A stretch of DNA of 64,000 bases, from NCBI RefSeq assembly GCF_963662255.1, contig NC_085060.1, forward strand, positions 7,627,630 to 7,691,629, read 5' to 3'. The translations under genes were made by a program, and so were the position numbers. Source of the stretch: Cinclus cinclus. Lineage: Eukaryota; Chordata; Aves; Passeriformes; Cinclidae. The notes under the pieces were generated by a model. The model saw only the letters and a list, made by a program, of their open reading frames with translations. It was not told the origin of the DNA and did no database searches. This document shows positions 38,301-50,602 of this stretch, piece by piece. The stretch's first letter is position 1. Each line of letters begins with the position of its first letter.

Positions 38301-39690
38301 CTCTCCAGCCAGAGATGGACTTGTCACCACCCGTTGCAGTCAGCACTGCCTCCAAGGCCCAGCTGGGCAGGAGCCTCCTGGAAAGCCAGCCCCTCATCCG
38401 AGCTTCAGGCCACAGTGACTGCCTGGATGGGGTCCTGCCACCCCCCACCCCCAGGCAGGGCAGGCCGGGTACGGTGGAGGCCCTGGCCCCCCTCTCCTCC
38501 TGTGCCTCCGAGATGCAGCACAAGTGGCCACATGCACCTGTGGAGTGCACTGAGCTGGACCTCCAGAAGTTCTCCAGCCAGGCTGAGTTTGTGGGTGGTG
38601 AGCGGCTGGAGGATGCTGCGAGCCGGGCCATGAAGAGGAGTCCAGCAGAGAGCGGTGGGGTGGTGCAGGAGGGAGCTCATCACTTGCCCACCGCTGAAGT
38701 CCCACCTGGGGAGCAGGCGGTAAGTTCCTCCAGCCTCATCACTCCTTAGAGCTACTGCCAGTTGCCCAAGGCTCAGGCACAGAGGCTGGGCTCGATGTAT
38801 GGTAGGAACATGAACTGAGGTATGTTAATATGGGGTGGTAAAGCTGCAGGAGAAGCACCATTCCCTGAGTCCCCTGTGACAGCCCTGGGAGCAGAGCCAG
38901 GCGTTGCTGTTCTCAGCAGACTGCCACCAACCTTGGGGTCTTTGTCTCACCAGGTGGATGATGCCCAGAGTCTCGTGACTCAGATCAGCAGCATGGCCAA
39001 AGGTAAGTGGCCTTCCAGTCTCAGCTTTGTACTCCAAGTATGGGCATATCAGAGGCAGGTTCTTGGAAGGGAGTTCCTCCAGATGCCCACCATGTCCCCA
39101 CCAGGGATTTACCTGACTAGTGGCCTTCAGTGCTGGTCCCCAGGATATATTTTCTGTGATGCTGCCTTGAGCAGCCCATGGGCAGGTGGCCCAGCTGTCA
39201 CCAGTTAGCAGCTTCCCCAGGACTGAGCCAGCTCCATGTTGCTGAGATCTAAAAGTGATTTTAGAGGAGCTACCTGCCTTGGCAGGGTGGCCTTTCACGT
39301 GCTTGGCAGGGGCTGAGGCTGGCTGTTTCCTTTGCCCTTACCCTGTTTGGGTAGGATGGGTACTAACCCAGCTTTGCTGTGTTGCTGCCCACAGGTCTCC
39401 CAATAGCAGAGCTGCCCCATTCCTTGGTGCGGTCACTTGCATTCTTGTTGGACCCTTTCTTGAACGGTGTGAAGAACTTCAGCCACGTGGCCCTGGAGCT
39501 GGGGCTCATGCCCCAGTTACTGGGACGGATTTCGGGGTTTGAGCAGCTGGTGGCACACTTCAGCTACGCGGGAGGTGCGGTCACTGTCCCTCTGCTGGCG
39601 CAGGCGCTGCAGCGGCTCCAGCGCTTCGACGCCTTGCTCCTGCTCTGCGACCACTTCACACCCAGCCCCGCGCCTGACCGCCAGCGCTAG
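35386..39690 (+). CDS. EDA2R: Ectodysplasin A2 receptor (XEDAR/TNFRSF27), seven coding exons, with C-terminal death domain
   Basis: TNF-receptor-family plasma-membrane receptor for EDA-A2. I assembled coding exons 35386-35472, 36114-36292, 37087-37172, 37338-37502, 38241-38719, 38954-39002 and 39395-39690. Every junction has GT/AG sites and the phases match, giving 446 residues and a TAG stop. Residues 1-118 form cysteine-rich TNFR repeats that closely resemble human XEDAR, including the WGHH, CTATADAVCG and ECIPCTKQTP stretches. As in human XEDAR there is no signal peptide, consistent with a type III membrane protein starting MACQE. The transmembrane helix is about residues 138-161, followed by YCKRFW. 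The cytoplasmic region has PVECTELDLQKFSS at 272-285, nearly identical to human and fitting the TRAF6 consensus P-x-E-x-x-acidic. Human EDA2R is about 297 residues and ends near the end of exon 5. Exons 6-7 here add a death-domain-like region at about 353-435. The ATG sits 22 bases after a probable acceptor. Identification is from remembered family sequence, not a search. Confidence 0.93.
38954..39690 (+). CDS. EDA2R: EDA2R exons 6-7: linker and death-domain exon
   Basis: Exon 6 (38954-39002, 49 nt) encodes a 16-residue acidic/polar linker beginning VDDAQSL. Exon 7 (39395-39690) encodes residues 350-446. The acceptor CACCAG, the donor G|GTAAGT and the acceptor CCCACAG all match consensus, and the exon 5 donor (GCG|GTAAGT) is phase 0, so the two exons join in frame. 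Exon 7 has the helix pattern of the NGFR/EDAR death domain. NFSHVALELGL aligns with the segment that reads WRHLAGELGY in human NGFR. LLAQALQRLQRFDALLLLCD aligns with the closing two helices (LLAALRRIQRADLVESLC in NGFR). The usual Trp is Phe here. Mammalian EDA2R lacks this domain. The part is unlikely to be a separate gene, because it has no start region and sits 235 bp after exon 5. Confidence 0.82.
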
Positions 39691-42600
39691 GGGCAGGGAG
39701 GCATGGAGGGAGCTTCGTGCACTGTTACTTGTGTGATAGAGGATCCAGTGGCCTTCAGTCACATAACCTCCCTGGTGTGCACGGCAGGAGGACATAGAGA
39801 TGGTCTTTGAAATGGAAGGATGCAACAGGACATCTCTGCATTGGGGTTCCAGGAAGCACAGCTGTGCCTTTTCCCTGCTCCAGAGGCTGTTTGTCTCTGG
39901 CTGTGACACTCTTACCTGTCAGTCGCTGTGCTGCCCATGCTGTGGTGCTCTGGCTCTGCAGTGAGCCCTGTCCTGCCCTGCTGTTGCCATGGGGTCCCTC
40001 AGCCATGGGGCTCGGTGTCCATGGGCAGTGCCCTCCTATAAGCCCAGCCATCTCCTCCCTTCCATTCCAGCTTTCCCTTCCTTCCTTCCTCTGGCCCATG
40101 GTCTGCTTTCCTGGGTGCCAGTTGCCACTTTCTCAGTTTACTTTTCAGTTGCTTCTCTCTCTGTGCTGCAATTTCCTTAGCAGAGGACCTGACCATGGCT
40201 GATACGCCAGGCTCCATCCTTTCCCCCCCTGTGCCACCCTGGCACCTTCCTCTTGTGTCCATTTGTGGTGCAGCGTAACATCCTGGCATGAATTTTGGAC
40301 TGATTTTCAGGATGAGCTGATGTCAGTCCTCGTTGGGCTGTGGCTATTGGCCATAGGCAGGTGCTGGCTCGCCCCAGCCCCATGGCTGTTCACTGCCCAT
40401 CGCTTCCAAGGCTTCTCAAACCACTGTGGTGGCACAGGGTGTCAGGGGCAGGGACACGGCACCGCAGTGGCAGCTGAGGGCTGAAGCTGTGACTGTGATC
40501 ACAGGCAGCAGTGACGTTCTTGTGCCGGCCACAGCCGGAGCTCCTCCAGAAGCTCCTCCTCTTAAAATAATATTTTTCTTTTTTTTTTTTTTCCTGCCTA
40601 AAAATGGCCTGGATTTCTCACTCCTGGGAGTTGCTACTGGGAAGGAGGAGCACCCTTCTGCTTGGTATTCCATCCTGGGGGATTTGTCATAACTTGCCAC
40701 GGTCATGCTGTCACCGGTCACCCTGATCTCAGTGTTGTGCCTGAGCTGGGGGGGCTGCAGGCAGCTGGGCTGTTCTCAGTCTGCCCTGGCCACTGGGGCT
40801 GTGCTGGTGGTCCTGGACAGGAGCGGGGGCTGCAGGGACACGTTCCTGAGCGGGGCACAGCGGCGCGGGGGCGGCCAGGCACGCGGAGGCAGAGCAGCTG
40901 CGGCGGTGGCTCGGCGCCCGGCAGCACTGACAGCACGCTGCTGTAAACACAGGGCTGGGGGTTCCATCGCTCTGTGGGCCATTCACTTGGGATTTGCACT
41001 CCATGATCTTTGTGGTCCCTTCCAACTCAGGATATTCTGTGATAAGTGTCACCCTAGCTGTGCTGAGGATCCCAGACAGCATCGCAGGTGCTGAGCTGGT
41101 GGTGCTCGCTCTACCTCTTTTGCTTTGTCCCTCACTGCCGAGTGCTTTCTGCTGTCCTGCCTGTCACCGGGGTCTCAGGCCAAGCCAGTGGTGTGGTGGT
41201 CACCAGCAAGTGGCACTGTTACCCCACTGCCTGCTGCCCCCACCCTCGGCTGAGCCCACAGAATTCTCCTTTATCTGACCACAGTACCTGAAAGAACCCG
41301 GTGCCCTTCTAGGAAAGCAGATTTGACACCCCGGATAGTGATAGCTGCTGGTGTTTCCTTTCCCTGTTAAAAGATGTTGGGGCTTGAAAGCATCCAGGAT
41401 ATGCTCAGATAAATGAAGGCATGGGCAGTTTCAGCTGCACACTTTCCTGCACTGCTTGTTTCTTCCACAGTCAAGGTTGTTTTATTGCTCTTTGCTCCCC
41501 AAGACCCACAGCGTTGAACCTTGTGCCATGTGGGGCCAGGATTAGTCAGACTCTGCTAGGGAGAAGCCAGGAGTGTTGCTATAGCACACACAGCCTGGGG
41601 CCAGGGATTTCCTGTTTGAGGCTTTTTTTGTGGCAAGGGAGACTGCTGGGCTTAATCACCTCCCTAAATCCAATAAATATTTAATCCCTCTGTGGACATA
41701 GTCACTTCCAGTGGGAAGGAAAATAACTTCACCCACTGCATCTGAGTAACAGCCTCCCTGCAGCTCAGTGTGTTGGCCTTGGCTTTGAAGTTGGAGCTGG
41801 ACGGGACAGCTTGTCCAGTGTTCCTGTGCCACCAGCGTGTGGTCACTGGGAGTGTACAGAGCAGTGGCAGCCAGGCAGGATGGCAGAGGCAGCCCACTCC
41901 ACATGGCAGTGTCAGGAGCAAGAGATGGGCAGGAAGGGCTGTTAAATTAGTGCTGTGGATAACAGGGACAAGTCACCCGTGTGTGCTGCAAATCTCTTCA
42001 CATGCTGGGCAGCTTCACTGGTGTGCCAGGGTGGGGCTCTGGGCCAAGCAAATGGAGTGAGGCTTTAGTTCATTTGTTTGGGGTTTTATCTCACTTTTAT
42101 AAAGAAATCAACCCCTTTTCCTTCATAGCTTTTAAGGTAAAATTATTTTTCAGTTGTTGATGTCTGAGCAACATTACAGTCAAAACTTAACCCCTGCCTT
42201 GAGGGTGCAGCACGTTGGGTGTGTGCTGTTCTGTGTATGGGTGTGCACCATGCCACAGCTCCTGCCCCACGGGCGCTGTCCCTCGGATCCTGGCTGTGCC
42301 ACAGGGTGTGCTGCCCCAGCACTAGTTGGCAGGGACTGGTTTTACTTGTGTTTGAATTGTTCTGAGTTCTCCCACAGAGCCTCACATGTGGTGTCAGTGC
42401 AAGTCACAGTGGCTGGTGCTTCACAAGAGTGTTGCAGGATGTGGCTTTTCAGCAGTGAGGCTCTGCTATCTCCCAGTCAAGGGCTGCTCTCCACTCTCAC
42501 TGTGCTCATGGCAGGAACCTGCCTTAGCTGTGGTGACAAAACCAGCTATGTTTACAAGGGCCAAAAGTACAACAGGTAGCCTTTAGCCCACCCTAAGACC

Positions 42601-43632
42601 CTTTGGCCAGCCAGAGCCCTCAGGGACCCATGAGAGCCTTGAAAACAGGGATAATGCTGTGACTCGGACATCAGAACAACTGTAATCCCTGAGCAGGGAG
42701 CTGCTTCAGTGGGGAACCAATGGACTTGATACTTGACTTTTGTTTTTTAATAGTATTTTCAACATAATACATGGAATATAAGGTAGAGAAATTCCTGTAG
42801 TGCTGGATGTCACATCACAGCTTCAGGAAGCCATTTGTGCCAAGCTGGCATGGCTTGCAGAGAGGTGAAAGAAATGAAATAACTCCATCTGTGCAAACTT
42901 GAGCTAGGACTGAACAGTGGAAACACTCCAGTGCAATGGGGTTATTTTTTTACAAGTGATTGGTTTCCACACCAGTCTTGCCTGGAAGTCTGATTTGCAG
43001 AGGAATTTGTATGATAAGTTTAAATCCAGCCTTGTTCTGGGAAGCTCTTAAGCATAGACTTAAAATAGGCACATACTTCACTGTTGTTAAAGTGTTTATT
43101 CTGGTGAACAATTGGTGAACATCCCTCAGGTCCTGTTCCTGAACAGGAGGCTCATTAGAGCAGTCCCTCCAGTATGCTTTTACAGAAGTAAGCAATACTG
43201 AAGAAAACTTGGTGTTACTGATCTAGGCACACTTCTTGGAAGAGTCTGCAAGTGTTGGGGGGAAATACCCTCTCTGTGTTGGATTATTTAATACTTCAGA
43301 CTCTGGTGCTTTTCAAAAAAAAAAAATCACTACATTTCTATAGCCATGATTTACCCAAGGGAATACACGTTTTTTATGTTAGATGTTATTTTTCTTTAAG
43401 GTTACGAATAGGTTATTTATATTTTTGTAAATTCCGTGCCGTTACCGTTTGTAATTCTGCTGTAGTGTTGTTTCTGTTGGGTTTGGGGTGTTGTCTGTGT
43501 TCAAATCAAGCAGAAGCTGAAGCTCCTGCCCCCTATTAATGGAAGGGGGTTGGTTCCTCACATTCCTCCAGACCTGGTGCTCTTGAGTGATGTGTGTTTG
43601 TAGCTCAATAAATTTTGGAGCCAGACATGGTG
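39691..43632 (+). other. EDA2R: Probable EDA2R 3' UTR with two candidate poly(A) signals
   Basis: After the TAG at 39688-39690 there is no convincing exon. AATAAA occurs at 41672-41677 and again at 43607-43612. The second is followed within about 30 bases by the GT-rich stretch TGGTGACGCTTGGTGAG, a good downstream element, so the transcript may run about 3.9 kb past the stop. The segment includes a CR1 tail near 40970-41045, a T13 tract near 40570 and otherwise unremarkable sequence. The UTR extent is inferred. Confidence 0.45.
40970..41045 (+). mobile_element. CR1-type terminal fragment
   Basis: CTCCATGATCTTTGTGGTCC, then CTTCCAACTCAGGATATTCT and GTGATA, is the typical end of passerine CR1 copies. 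It lies within the probable EDA2R 3' UTR. Confidence 0.7.
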
Positions 43633-43640
43633 ACGCTTGG
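43607..43640 (+). terminator. EDA2R: Candidate EDA2R polyadenylation signal
   Basis: The canonical AATAAA hexamer at 43607-43612 is followed by a GT-rich downstream region. Cleavage would fall near 43630. An alternative AATAAA at 41672 has a weaker downstream element. Confidence 0.45.
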
Positions 43641-46600
43641 TGAGTTTTGATTTCTCTCCGCATTGCTGTGGGCCCCCTGCCCACCTGCCAGTGGGGGCTG
43701 AGGCTGCAGGGCCAGTGAGGGCTGGAAGGGCATGTCTGGCAGGCCAGGCAGTGCTTCTCAGAGATGCTGCAGCAGCTGAGGTCCTCAGCCTCCTCCCCTG
43801 GTATGGGAATGGGCAGGAGGGGGTGGCTGTGGTCCTGTCCTCTCAGGGCGCCCCAAGTAAAAGCTTGAGTTTTTATGTGGGTTTAATATTCCCCAGAGTG
43901 GCCAAGTCTGAGCTGTGGTTCACTGCATGATGGGGATGGGGGAGGCAGAGACCCCTAAACGATGCCCAAGGAATTCCCATTCCCAAAGTTTCACTGAGGA
44001 ACAGTTGCTGTTTAAGCTTGGCAATTACTGGGCTCATTAAGCCTATTCATGCCCTTATACTGGTATGTTTAAAATAATTATTAGCGTGAAAGATGTTTTC
44101 TGTTCTAATTAAAGCTATGATACTTGTCCAAACTCTGGCAGGCTCTATGAGTGCTTGCAGTGCTGCAGCTCAGCCTGAGTGTGAGGATCCCCATGCAGTG
44201 TATTAGCTGTAGCCGTGGCTCCCTCTGTCCTACCACAGGGAACAGATATGGACAGGACAGCCTCTGGAGTCAGATCCCAAAAGAACCACTCATCCACCAC
44301 CAAACACAAAGTCATGGCAGTGGTGGAAGTGCTCAGCATCCCCAGTTTCCAAAAACCTTTTTCTGTGGAGCATGTGGGTGCCTGGATGTTGTCACAGATG
44401 CTGTACATGGTGCAGCCCAAGTGTTCTGAGAGCTCCCAGTCTCACCACAGCCTCTAAGGGGTGATGATCCCCATATCCCTGCTTGCACCAGCCTGAGGCA
44501 GAAGGTGTGGGCAGGGTGCTGTGTCCCTCCCATGGGTGACCTGAGCCCAAAGCTCTGCCTGTGCCCATCACTTGGCTGAGGCCACTGTCACTGCAGGAGG
44601 AGAGGGTCAGAGGTGTCTGTTGGGAGACCAGCTTCCTGCACACTTTTGGGATGGGAATTCAATGTATGACATGCTTTACCTTTGAGTATTCCTGGCCCTG
44701 GGATGGTAACTGTCTGGACTCTGCATTCTCGGGTGCCTGGACACACTGCAGTAGGCAAAAGGGGAGCGTGTTTGGCCACACCTCGGGTCTGTTCTGGAAG
44801 AACAGGGGTGCCCCTCCCATGCAGAGCAGATGCTCCCACCCAAGGCAGGAACTCCCAGTGATCAAGAGGTTTACACCCCCTCTGCTTCTCACCTCAGACT
44901 GCTTGTGTTGTCTGGTCTTGCCTTGGTTTTGGCTGAAGCACAAGTAGTGATGATAAATCAGTCGTGTTCCCCTCAAAGTACTTGGGATTCTTGTACTCCA
45001 CAGTGGGATAAGAGGTAGCTCCTGTGAAGCAGAGCTGGCAGAGAAACACACGTTCCATGTGAGCAGACAGGTGTGTGGGTGAGGACCCACTCTTTGGTGG
45101 TCAGAACAAGGCTGGTTCCCGCCCCCAGTCCTGCTGCTGTCTCAGCCACTCTTCACAGAGAGCTTGGCAGCAGCTCAAGGTGCTGAGGTACCCAGTCCTT
45201 ACCTCAGCTGCCTCCAGCAGGAACATCTCCAGCTGGGGTGCAGAGCTGTGCAAAGGCACTCGCAGCTTGGCGAGCCTCCAGCCACAGAGGGAATGCCAGG
45301 GAATGCTGTTTGGCCCACACCAGGCACATGCACTGGGTCTACTCCTGAGCTGTCTCTGGAGCTGGAAGGCAGATGTCTGTCCTGCTGCTCCCAGCAGTCA
45401 TAGATCACAGCCAGCAGTCCTGCTGAGACACAGGTTCCTGAGCAATCGGGTTTTGCTGTAAAGAACCCAAGTGATGTGTGAGGTGTGGATACCTGCACAC
45501 CCTGAAATGCACCTGCAGAGTACATTGTACCCTGTTCTGGTGTGGACAGGGACCCCTGAGCAGAGCTTACCTCAGACTGCTGAGGTGAGATTGCACTCAG
45601 CTGAGGTCTTTGCATCCTTCTCACAGGAGACCAAGCTCTGAGGCCATGTCCTTCTCCCCATGAGCACTGAGTGGCAAAGGGGAGCTGCTGGAAGGGGCTG
45701 GCCTGGGTGAGGAGGTGTTCCCACTAATGAAGTGCTCCAAATGGGATCCTGCTTGGAACCAGATTAATTAACGAGCCCTGTGTTAACAAGGGCTTCATGG
45801 TCTGTGGACAGTAAAGTCAGAGGAGCTTTCTAAGCTATCTGTGTGCAGGTTCTGTGCAGGAGGCACAGAGCAAGAGCTTTCACAGCTGCACATTTACTAA
45901 AGCCCTGTGGTTGCTTTGGGCTGAGATGACCTGGATTAAGAACAGTGTTTTGTTGAAACACTGACTGAAATTCTGTAGTTACAAGGAGGGGATGGCTGCC
46001 CTTTTCCATGCAGGTGAGGGTAAGCACACAGTCCTCGGGGGAGTCTGAGCTACAGCATTTAGTGAGAAGAGGGCAGGAGTAACACCCCCAGCTCTGCAGT
46101 ACCTTGGCAAACAGCTTCCTTGCTTTCACACTTCATTTCCTTGCCTAACCCTAACCAGGAGGCTCACCAGTAAAGAAACCTTAAACACCTGCCCTCCATG
46201 TGACCCTGGCCCCTGCACAGGGGCCAGGGGGACAGGCAGATAAATTTCCACTGCTAAAATTGAAGACTGAAATCTGTTAAAGACATGAATTTCCATACCC
46301 AGGTTCCTTTCCTTCTGCACTTTCTTTCCCCACAGGTGGTGTTTTTACTGTTTCTTCTCTGATTTTCTCATTCTGTATTTCCCCCAGGCCTCTCCTGCAC
46401 ACTCAGTTCTTACCTCACTGTCTCTGCAGGACATGAGGGCAATCACAAGCAAAGGAAAACAGAGGTTTCACAGGACATTATTGAATTGGATGTGTTTGCC
46501 AGGAGGCAGAAATCAATTGTTCTTCTGTCTTGCACACTCACCTTCCTCCCAACCTGTCAGCTCATTCAGAGAGACTTTAGGAAAGCTCCACAGGGAATGT

Positions 46601-47397
46601 TTGGAGCACAGAGTCCAAGGCTGCAGGGAGTGCCACTGTCACCCACAGCCTTGGTGGGCAAAAGAGCCACCAGACTCTGAGGAAGTGTGCAGAATGCTTG
46701 GGGGAACATTAATGAGAGCAAAACACCTCATCTAGGATCAAACTGTGAACAACATCCACCAAAAAAAAAAAATCCCAACAACAAAAAGAAAAAACCTTAT
46801 TCTTTTTATTGGCAGCAGATGTTCATTTTTAAGGGGAAACAAATCTAGCTCCAATCCTAGAGCTGTGCCGGAGGCAAAAAAAAAAACACTGTCCTTGGGA
46901 ACAACCTGAAGCCAATAATTATTATTATTATCCTTCAAAAATACATTATTATCCCAAATGAAAATCCTATATTCCTGCCCTGAGCCCTTATAGTAAATGA
47001 GGTTTTTGAGCCTGGCAGGCTGTTTCTCTTTGACAATTAATGGGAGATGATAGCCTGGGTACTGGGTACTGGGCTGGTTTGCCTTCCAATGCAGCAGCAT
47101 TAGGGATGCAATTTTAGCAAATGAAAAAAGTGTTTTACAACCCATTAAATACCTCTTCACACTCCCCTCATTCGCCTCTGAGATGGTTTGAAGGAATTAC
47201 AGGATTACAGATAAATACCCCAATCAAGTACAATAACAACAGAGCCAATGTTCATAATTTCCTACCTCCTACAATTAATATTAACACATCAGAGCAAGGA
47301 GCACACAATGCCCCAGCCCTGCGCCCTGGCCACCTCCAAAGTCAGACAAGTCAGACGTGACCCCAGGCTGGGGCCCCATCCTGCCCTGGCCCAAGGA
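43641..47397. other. Intergenic spacer between EDA2R and GPR83L (proximal part)
   Basis: No gene was recognised. Notable items are a perfect inverted repeat at 46204-46229 and an A-run near 46759. A 140-codon AT-rich - strand open frame at 46738-47160 has no recognisable family motif. Confidence 0.5.
46204..46229. repeat. Perfect 12-bp inverted repeat
   Basis: CCCTGGCCCCTG and CAGGGGCCAGGG are separated by only two bases (CA). The arms are perfectly complementary. It may be a hairpin or a dimeric protein site; no function is assigned. Confidence 0.8.
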
Positions 47398-47460
47398 CAT
47401 CTCCATCTCCATCTCCATCTCCATCTCCATCTCCATCTCCATCTCCATCTCCATCTCCAT
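47398..47460. repeat. (CCATCT)n hexanucleotide microsatellite
   Basis: About ten and a half perfect CATCTC units. The ORFs through it (HLHL, SISI and EMEM types) are artefacts of the repeat. Confidence 0.96.
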
Positions 47461-50400
47461 GAGCTGCTCTGCTCCACACCACACTTTTATCCTGGTCCTG
47501 TCCAGAGGGTCTTCCCAAAGCAAGTGCCCCACAGCCCTGGGCACCAACAGGGTTGTGCTCCTGCCCTGTAGCATCTGTGCCATGGAAAGACATTAGAAAC
47601 AGCAGCCTGTATGTGTGTGTGGACAAAAACACATCAGTACAGACAGAAATGAAATGGGGGAAAGGCTCCTGTCCCCACTTTGTATGGGGAGGGGGAGCAG
47701 AGAAGGTATTAGCAATGCTCAACACTGCAGATAGGAAAATAGGACACTTGTCCTACCTTCCCCCTTAATCCCTCCTTCCCTCACAGTGAGCAGGAGAAAC
47801 AAAGGCAAAACAATTTGACAACTTGGCTTCCCAAAGAAGCTGAGAATTAGTCAAGTGGTGAAGATGTTCCCATTTATAGCTGAGCTGCCTGAATATATTG
47901 CTAAATACTCATGGTCTTTATTAGCTCTGTTAATCATAACAGTTCCCCTGGAGAATCAATATCCCTACATCCTGCCCTGCAAGCTGTGCAAGACAGAAAA
48001 ATATTTATATTCTCCTGAATGGAAGGCAAAGTAAGGCAAGTTAGTGCAATTCCATTAAATAGAACACAGGGTGTGTCAAATTCAATAATGGGGGAAAAAT
48101 TTATATCCTGCCACAGAAACATGAATATAAAGAGGAAAGGGACACTGCATTAAAGACTTTATTTGGAGTGCAGCCATTGCCATCTCCACAAGGAGCAGTT
48201 GGCATCAGTCACTGTCAGCACGAGGAACTGGTGTGTTTAATTCCAGAATAGGGTGGGAAATGGAGACAAACAGTTAAATAACTGAACTGTGAAGAGGAGT
48301 TCAGGAATGGCAACGTACTGTGAAAGAAAAACTGTGGTGGTAAGAACTCAAACTCCATTCCTTTCCAGCCTTTAGGAGAAACTTGGTTTATTAACCTGAA
48401 TAGGTGAAAGTTCCAAGCAGTGTATCACAGTTCAGAAGCATATTAAAGTGTCCAAAATAGCCCAGAGCCACCCAGCCTACTAGAACTCCCCACTGATGGA
48501 ATTGTGGTAAATCCACCATGGAGGTGATCCAGGCACTCCTTGTATTCTGAATTCTGCCATGTCTGGCATGTATCATCAGTAAAAGGTCAAAATAAGCTGT
48601 GGAAGGAGAAAGAAGCTGCAAAAGGTTAAGGCCATTGATTAATTGATCTCTTAATTCCTGTGGAAAACTGCCTGAGGCTGTGGCTGCAAAAAAACATTGT
48701 CAGAAAAATAGGAACAAAATCTACTGCTCCGAAACTTGCTGCCATCACTTTTCTTAGTCATAAATTATTTCCTAATAGTATCCACAGCCTGGGCACCCTG
48801 GAATCACACTGATTGTGGTGTTCAGCTTGGACCCAAGTGTGGGTTTGAAATGGAAATTAATTCTGCAGTGCTGTAGGAACTGGTCAAGAAATGTAGCAAC
48901 AGCAAGAAATGGTCAAAATGAGGCTTTGAAAATCCCTGATGCTGCTGAGAGCTACAAACACCAACTGCAGGTCACTGCAGAGTGGAAATCCTGGAGGCAG
49001 GAGACCACTGAGATCCCACAGCCTGCAGGACACAGTAAGGATCAGATACAGATGCATACAATGAAAGCATGTGGGAATGATGTAGAGGATATAAGCCTTC
49101 GTGTTCTGAAGCCCCATTAATTGTGAAGTAATAAGCAGGAATTCCATTAATGGGGACACTCCCTGTACTTGCCCCTTACAGTGTCCCATAAAGCAATTGG
49201 GTTTGTCTCCAGATGCATTTATGGTCCATTCATCTGATTTTATAAAGCAATTAGTCTGTTCTCATCTGCCAAGGAGACTCTTATGGGCCTGTCATGGAGA
49301 AGTCTCTTCAAGTGATAGACTATTGTGCTGTACAACAAGACCTGGTTTCTGTAGAGCTCAGCCTGTGGCTTTTGGGAGGGTTTATTATATTATTTCCCTT
49401 TCACATCTGGTTAAGTGACAGCTGCTCTCCACTTCTACAATTTGGCACTACTGAACTGGGCAGCATCAGCCAGTGTGGGCTGCCGGGGAAGTGAAACATC
49501 AGTCAAGGACCAAGTGCATTAATTCAGCCCTTATTACCAGGGCAGATTTTAAATACCAGGGATTCGGAGCAGGGCAAGAGGTGCTTTTGATTTGCTCCAT
49601 ATGACCTCCCAAGGGAGGGTTGACTCCAGCACACCCCGGGCACAGCGCTCACATCCTGCCTGCTCTGCCCAGTCCTTCCTGGCTCTCCCAGCCCTGCTCA
49701 GAGCAGCATTTGGTACCTGCTGCTGCCCCCTGCCCTATCCCATCAGGGACCCCAAAGAACATTAGTCATGCTCCAGTGCAGAAACCCGACAGCAGCAGCA
49801 CACCTGGGCAAAGAGACATCTCCAACACACCTGCTCAGCACAGACTGGGAAGAGCCAAGCACTGGGAGTGCTCTGGTACCACCTCAGGGGAGCAGTTTAG
49901 GAACAGACCCCAGAACTGTGGTGGGCATCACTGCTGAGCACTGGTGGGACAGGGCAGCTTGTGAAATGCCTTTAGTCTTCAAACCAAGCTCTGACTGCAC
50001 CCATGCCTGGTGCTAAACCTGCCCTCACTTGCCTGTATTCCTGCCTGGGCTCCATCCAAAAGCTGGGAGATCAGAAGCGTTCCTTTGCCCACCGCAGTGC
50101 AAGAGGGGGGCAGGAGGAGACAGAGGGGGAGATGGGCAGGGTCTGTGGGGATAGTTGTGTTCTTTGAGGGGCAGGTGAGTTCCTTGTGGGGCAGGCAGGT
50201 TGTCTTCTAAGTCAGTGAGAGGGCAGAGCTGTGTGCCCCAGCTCAAGGGAGAGACTTTGCTGCTGCCTGGGGCACAGGATGGCTGCACTTCATCTCCCAC
50301 GTGTGAATTGGGGGTGTGCCTTTCACAGCCAGGCTCCCAGGTAAGGGCCAGGCTCCTTTCTCCCTCTTCCTCTCCTGGTCTGTGAGTGACCTAAGATGCC

Positions 50401-50600
50401 GAGTTGCTTCTCAGTGCAAGATGATGGTTTGACAAGGGCCCACCTACACCCCCACTGCCAGGGCTTAAGCTGGATTTCACTGAGGACATTCCCCCTTACC
50501 CCTGCAGTGTGCTTTTGGCTAGGCCCTCTGTACTGTTTTCCACTTGAAGAGCTAAGTGATGATAATTGCATTCTGTTTCTCCTTCCTGAGCTAATTTTCT
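47461..50600. other. Intergenic, nothing recognised
   Basis: Single-copy sequence. The AT-rich part at 47880-48130 is homopolymer-poor and could be a conserved noncoding element, but no gene or repeat was identified. Confidence 0.45.
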
Positions 50601-50602
50601 GA

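Noticed and set aside
46144..46156. Telomere-like CCTAACCCTAACC
   Set aside because: Only two units, too short to call an interstitial telomere.
46738..47160. 140-codon - strand open frame
   Set aside because: AT-rich, with no start context, splice support or recognised family. Probably chance.
47248..47725. Repetitive open frames of HLHL, EMEM and DGDG type
   Set aside because: They are translations of the (CCATCT)n microsatellite.
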